Assembly: GCA_031259515.1 (NCBI GenBank)
Contig: JAIRLK010000354.1
Span: forward strand, 1 to 12,999
Reading direction: 5' to 3'
Source of the DNA: Treponema sp.
GTDB lineage: Bacteria > Spirochaetota > Spirochaetia > Treponematales > Breznakiellaceae
Length of the DNA stretch: 12,999 bases
Of this stretch, positions 6,326-12,999 are shown one piece after another. The notes under the pieces are model-generated. The model was not told the origin of the DNA and did not search any database. It was given only the letters and a program-made list of their open reading frames with translations. Position numbers and translations under genes: made by a program. Every line of letters starts with the position of its first letter. Position 1 is the first letter of the stretch.

Positions 6326-6356
6326 GAAATAACAGAACCCTCGGTCATGTTATTTC
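6326..6356. promoter_or_regulatory. 9+9 bp inverted repeat upstream of the lactate operon, probable operator
   Basis: GAAATAACA (6326-6334) and TGTTATTTC (6348-6356) are exact inverted copies separated by 13 bases. The half-site centres are about 22 bases, or two helical turns, apart, a spacing that suits a dimeric repressor or activator. The repeat ends 36 bases before the etfB GTG. No clear -35/-10 pair could be placed around it. The alternative is a hairpin ending the upstream glycan operon, but the stem is AT-rich, the loop is 13 bases and no T-run follows on the minus strand. Confidence 0.5.
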
Positions 6357-6389
6357 TACACAGGTCCTGAAAGATACAGTTCACAACGC

Positions 6390-7181
6390 TTACAAACCGT
6401 GTATCCCGTCGATAATCCATCCAACGATCACTTCAAGCCGTTTTCTAATGGCCGAAGGAATATCGATCTTGGAAGCGACAAAATCCGAAACATCGGCGCC
6501 GGACACACAGTAGATGAGGACGCCTTCGGCCAGAGGTTCTATGTACAGATGAGCGATAAACTTTTTTTCCCGAATGGCCGGAATGAAAAAATAGGTCAGG
6601 TTTCTGAAATTGGTCAGGCTGTAGGTGAGGCCGTATTGATCCACGGAAATGTCCGCCTGATAATAGGAATTCCCGAAATTCGCGTCTTTAAGGCGCATAT
6701 ACACCGTCTCTCTTTGAGGAACCGATAAAGCATCGGGGGGATCCGGAATAACGGAGGTCTTTTTCGGGCTTTCAAGGCGGGTTGCTTCCTCAAATAAGGG
6801 AATATCCCGGTTACGGGTAACCGAATAGTACAGACGGCCTTTTAATCGTTGTATCTTGCCGCAGGCATTGTACACCCGCAGTAAATCCGGCGCGTTTTCC
6901 GAGAAGGGGATGACCTGAAGAGACTCGTTTATAAAAACGGGCCGCTGTTCCATGACGGCTTTCTGGATGGCGGCGCCTGCCGGAATGGGGGGGAGCATTT
7001 GCAGAGTAACCGTATCTTTCGAGGAGATGAGCAAGCCATTTTGAGAAAAAATCTTTTCCCGGTTTGTTTCAGTGCAGTTGGGAAAAATCTCGTCAAACGA
7101 ACGATGCTGAGCGAAAGCCGGCGCGGGGAAAACCGCGATATACAGTAAAAGTACGCAGAGAAAAATAGAAAAAAAACGCAC
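6390..7181 (-). CDS. Exported protein of unknown function
   Basis: The product has 263 residues. It has a clear signal peptide: MRFF, a hydrophobic run to about residue 20, and a likely cut after AFA at 24. There is no lipobox cysteine and no later membrane segment, so a periplasmic or outer-membrane-associated place is likely. The mature part is mixed and holds two cysteines (36 and 107), the latter in VYNACGKIQRLKGRLYYS, and an aromatic-rich region, SYYQADISVDQYGLTYSL, near 172-189. I do not recognise a catalytic motif. It may belong to a spirochaete-specific family (possibly DUF6675, from memory, unverified). The start is GTG, and it shares one base with the stop codon of the sugar transferase gene, with AAGGAGCG upstream, so the two are coupled. 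The context suggests a role in envelope glycan assembly. Confidence 0.72.
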   Translation of the reverse strand: MRFFSIFLCVLLLYIAVFPAPAFAQHRSFDEIFPNCTETNREKIFSQNGLLISSKDTVTLQMLPPIPAGAAIQKAVMEQRPVFINESLQVIPFSENAPDLLRVYNACGKIQRLKGRLYYSVTRNRDIPLFEEATRLESPKKTSVIPDPPDALSVPQRETVYMRLKDANFGNSYYQADISVDQYGLTYSLTNFRNLTYFFIPAIREKKFIAHLYIEPLAEGVLIYCVSGADVSDFVASKIDIPSAIRKRLEVIVGWIIDGIHGL

Positions 7182-8620
7182 TAATACGCTCCTTTGCCTT
7201 TTAGCACAACCCCGGATGTTTTATACAGTACCCACAGATCAAGCCAGAGAGACCAGCTTTGCAAATAATAGGTGTCGTAGATAACCCGGTCACGATAATC
7301 GGTATCTGACCGGCCCGATACCTGCCAAAGGCCGGTCATACCCGGCTTGACTGAAAAAATCCGGTTAAAATCATCGCCGTATTTTTTTACTTCATCTTCC
7401 GTAACCGGCCTTGGCCCCACAAGGCTCATCTCTCCCTTTAAGACATTGATGATCTGGGGGAATTCATCCAGGCTGGTACGGCGTAAAAATCTGCCGATTG
7501 GGGTTATCCGGGGATCGTCCTTAAGTTTGTGGCAGATTTCCCATTCCTCCCGGATCTTCGGATCTTCCAGCATTTTTTTCAGCCGTTCCTCGGCATCTAT
7601 GACCATCGATCTAAATTTATACACCCCGATAGTTTTGCCGTTAAGCCCCAGCCTGTTGTGCTTATACAAGACAGGCCCCGGCGTAGTCGCTTTAATAAGA
7701 AGAGCGATAAAAAGCAGAAACGGAAGGATAAGGCTCCCGCCAAAGATGACAATGAACAAATCAACAAACCGTTTAATTTTCAGGTTCCAGGGCATTTTGA
7801 GCCGGTGGCTGGCGGCCAGGCCCAGAACCCCGTCAAAATCGCGGACAGACATCCATATATTGGAAATGCCGGAGAAATCCGAAATGAGTACATTGTAGCG
7901 GAAGGATGTAATTGATTTTTTAAGCGGCCATGAGGCTCCTGTCCGCTCCAATTCCGGCATGGCGATAATCGCCATTTTTATATTAAACCGCTTGACAATT
8001 TCATATCCCAGACCGGTATCGTGAATAATGGGAATTTCCCGGTAAAAGTCCCCGGAAGCGGGGTCATCATCCAGAATCAGGACCGGTACATAGCCCATCT
8101 TTCTATTTGCTAAGAGCCGGTCAACGATCATCGTTCCGGCAGGACCACTGCCGAAGATAACCGCAGGAATGCCTTTTAGTTTTATCCTTTTTAGAAATGA
8201 ATGGGTACAGGAACGGCATACGAGTAAAATATAACAGGAGACAATGAAACTGATGATAAACGCGGCGGAAATGGCGTCGAATTCCCTGTCTTCAATAAAC
8301 CGGGAAATAATAATGCCTCCATGGGCAATCAAAGAGGCGATGGTAAAATTTTTAAGCTCTTCCGCGGGCGCCAGGGATATTCCGGGATACAGGCGGAATA
8401 TCTGGAAAATGATGATGAATATCGGAAGGTACGGCCAATATCCAACAAAGGATTTAAAATTAATAACCGATAAATCGTAAAGGTTAACCAGAAAAAATCC
8501 CGTGCCAAATGAAAGCATAACCCCAAGCAGATCCGATAGACCTAAGATAACCGCGAGTAGCGCCGAAGATGTCTGCCGATACCTAGCCCGGTACCAGATA
8601 TCAAATTCGTTGAGCGTCAT
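7181..8620 (-). CDS. wbaP: WbaP-like undecaprenyl-phosphate sugar-1-phosphate transferase
   Basis: The product has 479 residues, the usual length of the long polyprenyl-phosphate sugar-phosphotransferases. Several membrane segments occur in the first 140 residues, including one at 21-47 and one at 61-76 followed by YPGISLAPAEELK, a mark of WbaP-type enzymes. A Rossmann-like domain with GSGPAG (157-162) follows, then a membrane stretch at about 286-310. The catalytic domain carries KFRSM (335-339), LRRTSLDEFPQIINVLKGEM (379-398) with the Asp385-Glu386 pair, and SLVGPRP (399-405). WbaP moves a sugar 1-phosphate, typically galactose, from the nucleotide sugar to undecaprenyl phosphate at the inner membrane, the first step of O-antigen or exopolysaccharide units. 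The exact sugar is not predictable. No good ribosome site precedes the ATG. It lies between a GT4 gene and an exported protein in a glycan operon. Confidence 0.88.
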   Translation of the reverse strand: MTLNEFDIWYRARYRQTSSALLAVILGLSDLLGVMLSFGTGFFLVNLYDLSVINFKSFVGYWPYLPIFIIIFQIFRLYPGISLAPAEELKNFTIASLIAHGGIIISRFIEDREFDAISAAFIISFIVSCYILLVCRSCTHSFLKRIKLKGIPAVIFGSGPAGTMIVDRLLANRKMGYVPVLILDDDPASGDFYREIPIIHDTGLGYEIVKRFNIKMAIIAMPELERTGASWPLKKSITSFRYNVLISDFSGISNIWMSVRDFDGVLGLAASHRLKMPWNLKIKRFVDLFIVIFGGSLILPFLLFIALLIKATTPGPVLYKHNRLGLNGKTIGVYKFRSMVIDAEERLKKMLEDPKIREEWEICHKLKDDPRITPIGRFLRRTSLDEFPQIINVLKGEMSLVGPRPVTEDEVKKYGDDFNRIFSVKPGMTGLWQVSGRSDTDYRDRVIYDTYYLQSWSLWLDLWVLYKTSGVVLKGKGAY

Positions 8621-8658
8621 ATATACAGTATGGCAAAAAAAGCCATTTTAGGCAATAT

Positions 8659-9930
8659 TTAGGCGCCGCGAAATTTTTGCGCACGCCCGGTTTGCGGATG
8701 CGTCTGCCTGAATGTTCTGAGGGAAGAACGGTAGATTTGTTCCAGTTTTGCCGTCATGGTTCCTATGGTCCACCCTTGGGCGTGGCGTTTCGCCTCCTCG
8801 ACTTTACGCCGGTATAATTCGTCATCTTCCAGGAGGTCAAAGACCCGGGCTATAAACTCCCCGGCGTCGTTTTGAACCATAAAACCGCCCTTATTCCCGT
8901 TCATCACCTGGATAGTGCCCATGACGCCAATCGCCACCACCGGAGTACCGGAAAGCATGGCCTCGATAGTCACCAGCCCCTGGGTTTCCGTTAAAGAGGG
9001 GAATACAAAAATATCGGACATCCCGTAGATCAACGCCAAATCTTCCCGGGCGGCATAGCCGGTAAAAACGCACTGCTCCTGAATCCCGAGGCGTTCACAT
9101 TCTTCCGTATAGAAGTACAGATCAGGGCCGTTACCGACGAAGAGAAAAACAACTTCCGGATGTTTCGCCGTAACCTCCGGCACTATTTTCAACAAAAAAT
9201 CTATATTCTTCTCTTTGGCTATACGGCCCGCGAACAACAATACCCGCTTATTAATAAGCTGCGGGTATTGTTGGGTTATTATAGCCCGGAATTGGGCTAT
9301 TTCCGCCGGTTCCGGGCTAAAGACATGAGGATCTATGCCGGTCGGCAGCAGGTAGGATTGCTTTTTTATTTTGTATTTTCTGAGCACCTCTTGAATCTGT
9401 ACGGTAGGAGCAATGATCACACCGGCCCGTCTCAGAATGTTTTTATGAATGCTTCGAATGATGGCCCGCAGCATAAATGTCGGGATCAGGGGGATATAGT
9501 TTGCCACGTAATCTTCCCACAGGGTATGAAACGTATAGATTACCGGCAGGTTATGAAGTTTCGCGTATTGAAAGCCGAATTCGGCAATGACAAATTCTGT
9601 ATTGACATGAATAATGTCAGGATTAAAGGCTTCAATCTGCTTGGAAACCCAGAACCATTTGCTGAATTTCGCTATCCGGTCTTCCTTGGAAATGATGAGC
9701 GGCATGGAAGGCACCCGGATGACGATGGGTTCCCCGTGTTCCGTCTCCCGTGTCCGGCTCTTCCCGGCAGTTATCCTCTCGGCCTCTTCCGATTCAGGAT
9801 ACAAGGAACAGATAATCATAACTTCATTTCCCGAACGCACCAGGGCATGGGAAAATGAATCCACTGAAACGGTAACGCCATTTATGCGGGGCCAATAGGC
9901 GTCGGTGAACATTACTATCTTCATAAACAT
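8659..9930 (-). CDS. GT4 family glycosyltransferase, possibly lipid-directed
   Basis: The product has 423 residues with a GT-B fold. The N-terminal acceptor half begins with KIVMFTDAYWPRINGVTVSV at 4-23, the form seen in diacylglycerol glucosyltransferases (MgdA/alMGS) and PimB-like enzymes. The C-terminal donor half shows LLFAGRIAKEKNIDFLL (231-247), VGNGPDL (265-271) and the EX7E motif, Glu315 to Glu323, in FPSLTETQGLVTIEAMLSGT. It should transfer a sugar from a nucleotide donor with retention of configuration, at the cytoplasmic face of the membrane, onto a lipid or lipid-linked glycan. The acceptor is uncertain: diacylglycerol by sequence style, polyprenyl-linked sugar by operon context. 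ATGs at 9930 and 9924 are both possible and neither has a good ribosome site. The gene begins nine bases after the radical SAM gene ends, which suggests coupling. Confidence 0.85.
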   Translation of the reverse strand: MFMKIVMFTDAYWPRINGVTVSVDSFSHALVRSGNEVMIICSLYPESEEAERITAGKSRTRETEHGEPIVIRVPSMPLIISKEDRIAKFSKWFWVSKQIEAFNPDIIHVNTEFVIAEFGFQYAKLHNLPVIYTFHTLWEDYVANYIPLIPTFMLRAIIRSIHKNILRRAGVIIAPTVQIQEVLRKYKIKKQSYLLPTGIDPHVFSPEPAEIAQFRAIITQQYPQLINKRVLLFAGRIAKEKNIDFLLKIVPEVTAKHPEVVFLFVGNGPDLYFYTEECERLGIQEQCVFTGYAAREDLALIYGMSDIFVFPSLTETQGLVTIEAMLSGTPVVAIGVMGTIQVMNGNKGGFMVQNDAGEFIARVFDLLEDDELYRRKVEEAKRHAQGWTIGTMTAKLEQIYRSSLRTFRQTHPQTGRAQKFRGA

Positions 9931-9939
9931 TGGTCGGCG

Positions 9940-10944
9940 CTATAACAGCCCTTTTGCTCCGGACAGAGATTCAAGCCATACGGGAAGGCCCTTAAATCCG
10001 TGAAAGTACATGCTGAAGTCCCGATACCAGCTCATGTTACATTCATTACAGGTTGGACGCGCCAAATCTTTTTCTTCCATGGTTAAAATATTCCCCAGCA
10101 CCTGGGGAAGCTGCATACAAGGACGCACATCGAAAAACCAGTCTACAAAAAATACATGACGGCCGCCGTGGCAGGCGTATTTTGCCGTGGCGGGATCTTT
10201 AAGGTAATGAATGATGTTCTGCATGGAAACCGGCATATTGATGATCCCGTATTTCCCCGTCTTCTGGAGCCTGATTGCGTCTTTAAGGCCGTGAATAACT
10301 TTTTCCCGGGACAGGCTTATCCCTTCGCCTCCCAGTGGATACACTTTTGATTGTGAAAAGGTCGGATAATTCAGGGAGACGAAATCAAATCCCATATTTT
10401 TTGCCCGTATACACACTTCTTCCAGCTTGTCGTAATTATCGTTCCAGATAAGCACGGAAGCCATGGTCTTGAGGGTTGTTTTTTTTGCCGTCTCCAGGGC
10501 TTCCGCCATCTGGTCCATGATATTGGGTATCTTGCGGGATTCCGCCATGGTAACCGGATCCCCTGAATCAAAAGAAATGCTCAAGAGATCGCACCCGGCG
10601 CCTTCCAGCCGTTTCAGGATATCGTTGCGCATCAAGAGATGGGGGGCGGCGTTTAAAACCGCGTTGTTCATTTTCCGTTTCGTCGCAAGCTCCACAAATT
10701 CAACCACATTCGGATGGAGGAGGGGTTCCCCACCGGTGATGGTAAGATGAGATACCCCGAAATCGGCGAGCCGGTTAATTGTCCGCAGCGCTTTCTCTTT
10801 ATCGGCAAAGACCTTGGGCTGTTGTTTCCATATATCGCAGAACGAACATTTTGCGATACAGGCGTTGGTGATCGCAAACTCGGTAAACCGCAGCCTGCCC
10901 TGAAGATAATTTTTCGTAATGTTTCTTTTCTTTCCGTGGGCCAT
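9940..10944 (-). CDS. Radical SAM enzyme with a four-cysteine C-terminal extension
   Basis: The product has 334 residues. The radical SAM core is certain: CIAKCSFC places Cys29, Cys33 and Cys36 as the CX3CX2C ligands of the [4Fe-4S] cluster that cleaves S-adenosylmethionine, followed by LTITGGEPLLHP (67-78). The C-terminal part has Cys258, Cys276, Cys299 and Cys302, in a C-x17-C-x22-C-x2-C pattern like SPASM or twitch domains and HpnH-type enzymes, and likely holds one auxiliary cluster. The reaction is unknown. Family relatives modify peptides, hopanoid precursors, sugars or lipids. No small peptide substrate gene is seen beside it. Its place between a Wzi-like barrel and a glycosyltransferase suggests a modification of a glycan or glycolipid (inference). 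The ATG at 10944 has GAAGG about eight bases upstream, and the gap to the upstream gene is 18 bases. Confidence 0.85.
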   Translation of the reverse strand: MAHGKKRNITKNYLQGRLRFTEFAITNACIAKCSFCDIWKQQPKVFADKEKALRTINRLADFGVSHLTITGGEPLLHPNVVEFVELATKRKMNNAVLNAAPHLLMRNDILKRLEGAGCDLLSISFDSGDPVTMAESRKIPNIMDQMAEALETAKKTTLKTMASVLIWNDNYDKLEEVCIRAKNMGFDFVSLNYPTFSQSKVYPLGGEGISLSREKVIHGLKDAIRLQKTGKYGIINMPVSMQNIIHYLKDPATAKYACHGGRHVFFVDWFFDVRPCMQLPQVLGNILTMEEKDLARPTCNECNMSWYRDFSMYFHGFKGLPVWLESLSGAKGLL

Positions 10945-10962
10945 AACATCTGCCTTCGTTTT

Positions 10963-12642
10963 TCATTTCTTCGCCGGCAATTTTATCCGGCTAGATAGTA
11001 TTACTTCCAATCCATGTTCCGTTCTGCCGGCAAGATGTCCGGCGTTATTAACGATTCTGTATCCGGGTTGAAGAGAAAAACTGAGCCACTCATAGGGATC
11101 CCATTTGCCCAGGACACTGAACGTGGAGGTATAGGTCGGTGTCCCGGTAAGCGGCCTGGTAACATCATAAACTTCAGGGGAAGGGCGGTAATTATCGGTA
11201 TCAAAAATATCGGTCCCCGATCGTTCCCCCTGAGCGGCAAAAACAAACGAGAACCCCCAGGACCACCGTGCAAAGCTGTGGTACCCCGCCCATAAAGCGC
11301 CGGCAATTGAATCCGGTCCAAAGGGCGTACCAGTCCAGGAACGGACGGTTATTTTTTCTACTTCCGGATACTCTTTGTAAAACGACCAGTCCTTATGGTA
11401 AAGAACATACATATATGGATAGGTGTAAACCCCTTCAACGCCAAAAAGCCAATACCCTTGATCGAGCGGAAGAGAAACTTCGCTTCCCCATTGGAAGGCA
11501 AGGGCATTGGGGGTAAGGTCTTCCTTCCATTTCCGGCGTTCAATCCCAAGCTGGAACTGGGTCATGGCGAAAAGCCCGTACAACCGCAGGTGTTTTACCG
11601 GCTGGTATTCCGCCTTTACGCCGAAATATGAACCGATCCGGGAGCCGCCGGTCGGATCAACTTTATCTTCTTCATTATTATAATCATCGTATGTTTTCCA
11701 TGCTTCGTAGCCGTGGTAAATCATCAGCGGGTTAAGATACCGCAGTTCCAGGGGGGCGTTAACCATTACCCCTTCAATAAAAGACAAGGAAACTGTTTTA
11801 TGCGGGCGCATCTGGAGATAATGCATATACTGATATTTATCCGCCCCATACTGGGTTACTTCCACGGTATATTTGATGTAAGGTGAAAAGAGGGAAAGCC
11901 GGGCGTAATTGACTTTTTCCAAGGTGTCCGAAAGAATGACGCTCCCGGTCTGAGTTCTGCCGAAGAAATTGTCCCCTATGCCCATGGCAAAATGTACGCC
12001 CGAAGCTTTCCCAAAAGGCAGACCCGCGCTCAGATAGGCTCGTTTTGGAAAATGGAGATCGAACTGGGAGGTGTCATGGGGAATATTAAAGTAGTTATTG
12101 TGAAGCGTCGCCGCGTATTCGTTTTGCCCAATAAAAGGAACCATTTCAGCGGTTATATAGGGCCCTATGGACAGACTGACCGGAAGAACAAAAAACGGCT
12201 GCCGTTGATAGTAGTTATAAATCCAATTCGTTTCAGCGCTGGTCTTAAAATAAAATTCTGGCTGCAAAGCCGGATCCGCGTCCACCGAAAGGGCATCCAA
12301 CTGTAAAGAAAGCCGCGGAGATGCCTGAAGGGCGGCCCTGATCCGATCATAGAGAACCTTCCCCCCCGGAGAAAGCGTTTCTTCATTAACTTCGGTTAAT
12401 ATCCGTTCTATCTGGCCTGCCGTCACGGCAGAATCGGAAAAAAACACAATACCCTGCTCCTGAGAAAGAACCGCCAGGGCCTCGTACAGCCAGTCGCCGG
12501 GATATACTATCTTTTGAGCGGGAAGGGCGGCAATTTCCGGAACATTGCTTATTACCCACAGCAAGAATAAAATGATTAACCGCATTTGACGCGCGGCTTT
12601 TTTATCATTATTTTTATCTTTAATCGATATTTTCTTTACCAT
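10963..12642 (-). CDS. Wzi-like capsule assembly outer-membrane beta-barrel protein
   Basis: The product has 559 residues. A charged N-terminus leads into the hydrophobic stretch RLIILFLLWVISNVPEIAA (21-39), a signal peptide with probable cleavage near residue 40; a later start at Met20 would give a more usual signal but has no ribosome site. After a small alpha-helical region (YPGDWLYEALAVLSQEQGI, 47-65) come many alternating aromatic beta strands, such as HFPKRAYLSAGLPFGKASGV and RSWTGTPFGPDSIAGALWAG. The FAMGIGDNFFGRTQTGSVIL and RYLNPLMIYHG segments resemble the Wzi capsule-assembly family (Caps_assemb_Wzi). Wzi of E. coli is an outer-membrane lectin that helps attach capsule. The last residues are LPAKK, not the terminal aromatic usual for barrels. 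It is the first gene of the envelope-glycan operon, transcribed from a promoter at 12670-12699. Confidence 0.78.
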   Translation of the reverse strand: MVKKISIKDKNNDKKAARQMRLIILFLLWVISNVPEIAALPAQKIVYPGDWLYEALAVLSQEQGIVFFSDSAVTAGQIERILTEVNEETLSPGGKVLYDRIRAALQASPRLSLQLDALSVDADPALQPEFYFKTSAETNWIYNYYQRQPFFVLPVSLSIGPYITAEMVPFIGQNEYAATLHNNYFNIPHDTSQFDLHFPKRAYLSAGLPFGKASGVHFAMGIGDNFFGRTQTGSVILSDTLEKVNYARLSLFSPYIKYTVEVTQYGADKYQYMHYLQMRPHKTVSLSFIEGVMVNAPLELRYLNPLMIYHGYEAWKTYDDYNNEEDKVDPTGGSRIGSYFGVKAEYQPVKHLRLYGLFAMTQFQLGIERRKWKEDLTPNALAFQWGSEVSLPLDQGYWLFGVEGVYTYPYMYVLYHKDWSFYKEYPEVEKITVRSWTGTPFGPDSIAGALWAGYHSFARWSWGFSFVFAAQGERSGTDIFDTDNYRPSPEVYDVTRPLTGTPTYTSTFSVLGKWDPYEWLSFSLQPGYRIVNNAGHLAGRTEHGLEVILSSRIKLPAKK

Positions 12643-12655
12643 TGCACCATCCGCA

Positions 12656-12684
12656 TTGACATCATATTATATATACTGTATAAT
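12656..12684 (+). promoter_or_regulatory. Perfect consensus sigma-70 promoter of the right-edge gene
   Basis: TTGACA (12656-12661) and TATAAT (12679-12684) are separated by exactly 17 bases, a complete consensus match. Transcription should begin near 12691, which leaves a leader of about 109 bases before the ATG at 12800. Confidence 0.8.
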
Positions 12685-12699
12685 TCATTAATAGGTCAA
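12670..12699 (-). promoter_or_regulatory. Candidate promoter of the envelope-glycan operon
   Basis: On the minus strand TTGACC (12699-12694) is followed after 18 bases by TATATA (12675-12670). The start would lie near 12662, about 20 bases before the ATG at 12642. This promoter overlaps the plus-strand promoter almost completely, so the two cannot both hold RNA polymerase. Confidence 0.5.
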
Positions 12700-12723
12700 T
12701 AGTTTTATGGCGGCTTTCTTAAA

Positions 12724-12742
12724 GTTGACTTTTAGGGTCAAC
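12724..12742. promoter_or_regulatory. Inverted repeat in the leader of the right-edge gene
   Basis: GTTGAC (12724-12729) and GTCAAC (12737-12742) are exact inverted copies with a 7-base spacer, which includes a further AGGG/CCCT pairing at 12734-12745. GGTCAA also occurs at 12694-12699. It could be an operator downstream of the promoter or a small RNA hairpin. Confidence 0.3.
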
Positions 12743-12799
12743 CCTATACCGGTAAATAGGAGTTGCTTCTTTAAAAAATACGCGCTCTTGGAGGAATGT

Positions 12800-12999
12800 A
12801 TGCAAAAGAAATGGTATTGTTTACTCGTTCTGCTTTTTGGATCGGGTTTTTTACTCTCCGCCCAAAATCATGTATCCGTACCTCTGGATGATCCTATCTA
12901 CTATGTTCTTGAACAGGCCCAAATGAGGGGCCTCTGTCCGCCTCTCCCGGAGGTTAAACCCTATTCCCGGTCGGTAATTCTTTCCGCCGTCAAAGAGAT
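12800..12999 (+). CDS. Exported outer-membrane protein, Wzi-like paralogue (5' part only)
   Basis: Only the first 66 codons are in the window. The ATG at 12800 has GGAGG at 12790-12794; an ATG four bases earlier is in another frame that soon closes. The protein starts MQKKWYCLLVLLFGSGFLLS, a signal peptide with likely cleavage after SA at about residue 21. The mature start reads VPLDDPIYYVLEQAQMRGLC followed by PPLPEVKPYSRSVILSAVKE. The pattern of Asp-x-x-Tyr, a short helix ending in Gly, then a Ser-Arg helix resembles residues 47-85 of the divergent Wzi-like protein, so it is probably a paralogue. This kind of N-terminal segment is common in treponemal porin-like barrels (recall). It is read from the perfect promoter at 12656-12684. 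The function is unknown until the rest is seen. Confidence 0.75.
   Translation, partial: MQKKWYCLLVLLFGSGFLLSAQNHVSVPLDDPIYYVLEQAQMRGLCPPLPEVKPYSRSVILSAVKE

Noticed and set aside
8630..8646. ATGGC-A7-GCCAT hairpin before the WbaP-like gene as a terminator
   Set aside because: The stem is only five base pairs, the homopolymer is in the loop, and no T-run follows on either strand in the right place.
10947..10949. Alternative ATG for the radical SAM gene at 10949
   Set aside because: It is in a different frame, which does not encode the CX3CX2C motif.

Overview
This window most likely comes from a spirochaete of the genus Treponema, probably of the termite-gut type. The evidence is moderate GC coding sequence with AT-rich promoters, an outer-membrane protein start of a kind I associate with treponemes (12800-12999), and an envelope-glycan operon beside a lactate-oxidation operon. 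The genus is an inference from style and gene content. No marker gene is present.

Left part (1-1750): a NimA-like flavin-binding gene runs off the left edge on the minus strand. It is divergent from a plus-strand nitroreductase, across a short promoter region holding a palindrome and direct repeats. Downstream of the nitroreductase lie two GC-rich hairpins, and then a small, visibly AT-rich minus-strand gene for a CcbP-type calcium-binding protein. Related GC-rich repeat motifs occur on both sides of that gene.

Centre (1751-6389): a compact minus-strand operon reads etfB - etfA - lctD-like FAD lactate dehydrogenase - larA-like lactate racemase. The genes overlap or nearly touch. The set matches the core of the electron-confurcating lactate dehydrogenase locus of Acetobacterium woodii (lctB, lctC, lctD, lctF). 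Inferred job: the racemase interconverts lactate isomers, the flavoprotein oxidises lactate to pyruvate, and EtfAB passes electrons to NAD+ with help from reduced ferredoxin. The EtfA here lacks the N-terminal ferredoxin domain of the A. woodii enzyme. A 9+9 bp inverted repeat lies just upstream of etfB.

Right part (6390-12642): a second minus-strand operon reads Wzi-like outer-membrane barrel - radical SAM enzyme - GT4 glycosyltransferase - WbaP-like polyprenyl-phosphate sugar transferase - unknown exported protein. It looks like a surface glycan or glycolipid pathway: initiation on a lipid carrier, sugar addition, an unknown radical step, and an outer-membrane component.

Right edge (12643-12999): a divergent promoter region has a perfect TTGACA-17-TATAAT promoter on the plus strand, overlapped face to face by a minus-strand promoter. 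The plus-strand promoter drives the start of another exported protein, apparently a paralogue of the Wzi-like barrel. No tRNA, rRNA, CRISPR array, transposase or phage gene was seen. No gene-free stretch exceeds 300 bases.
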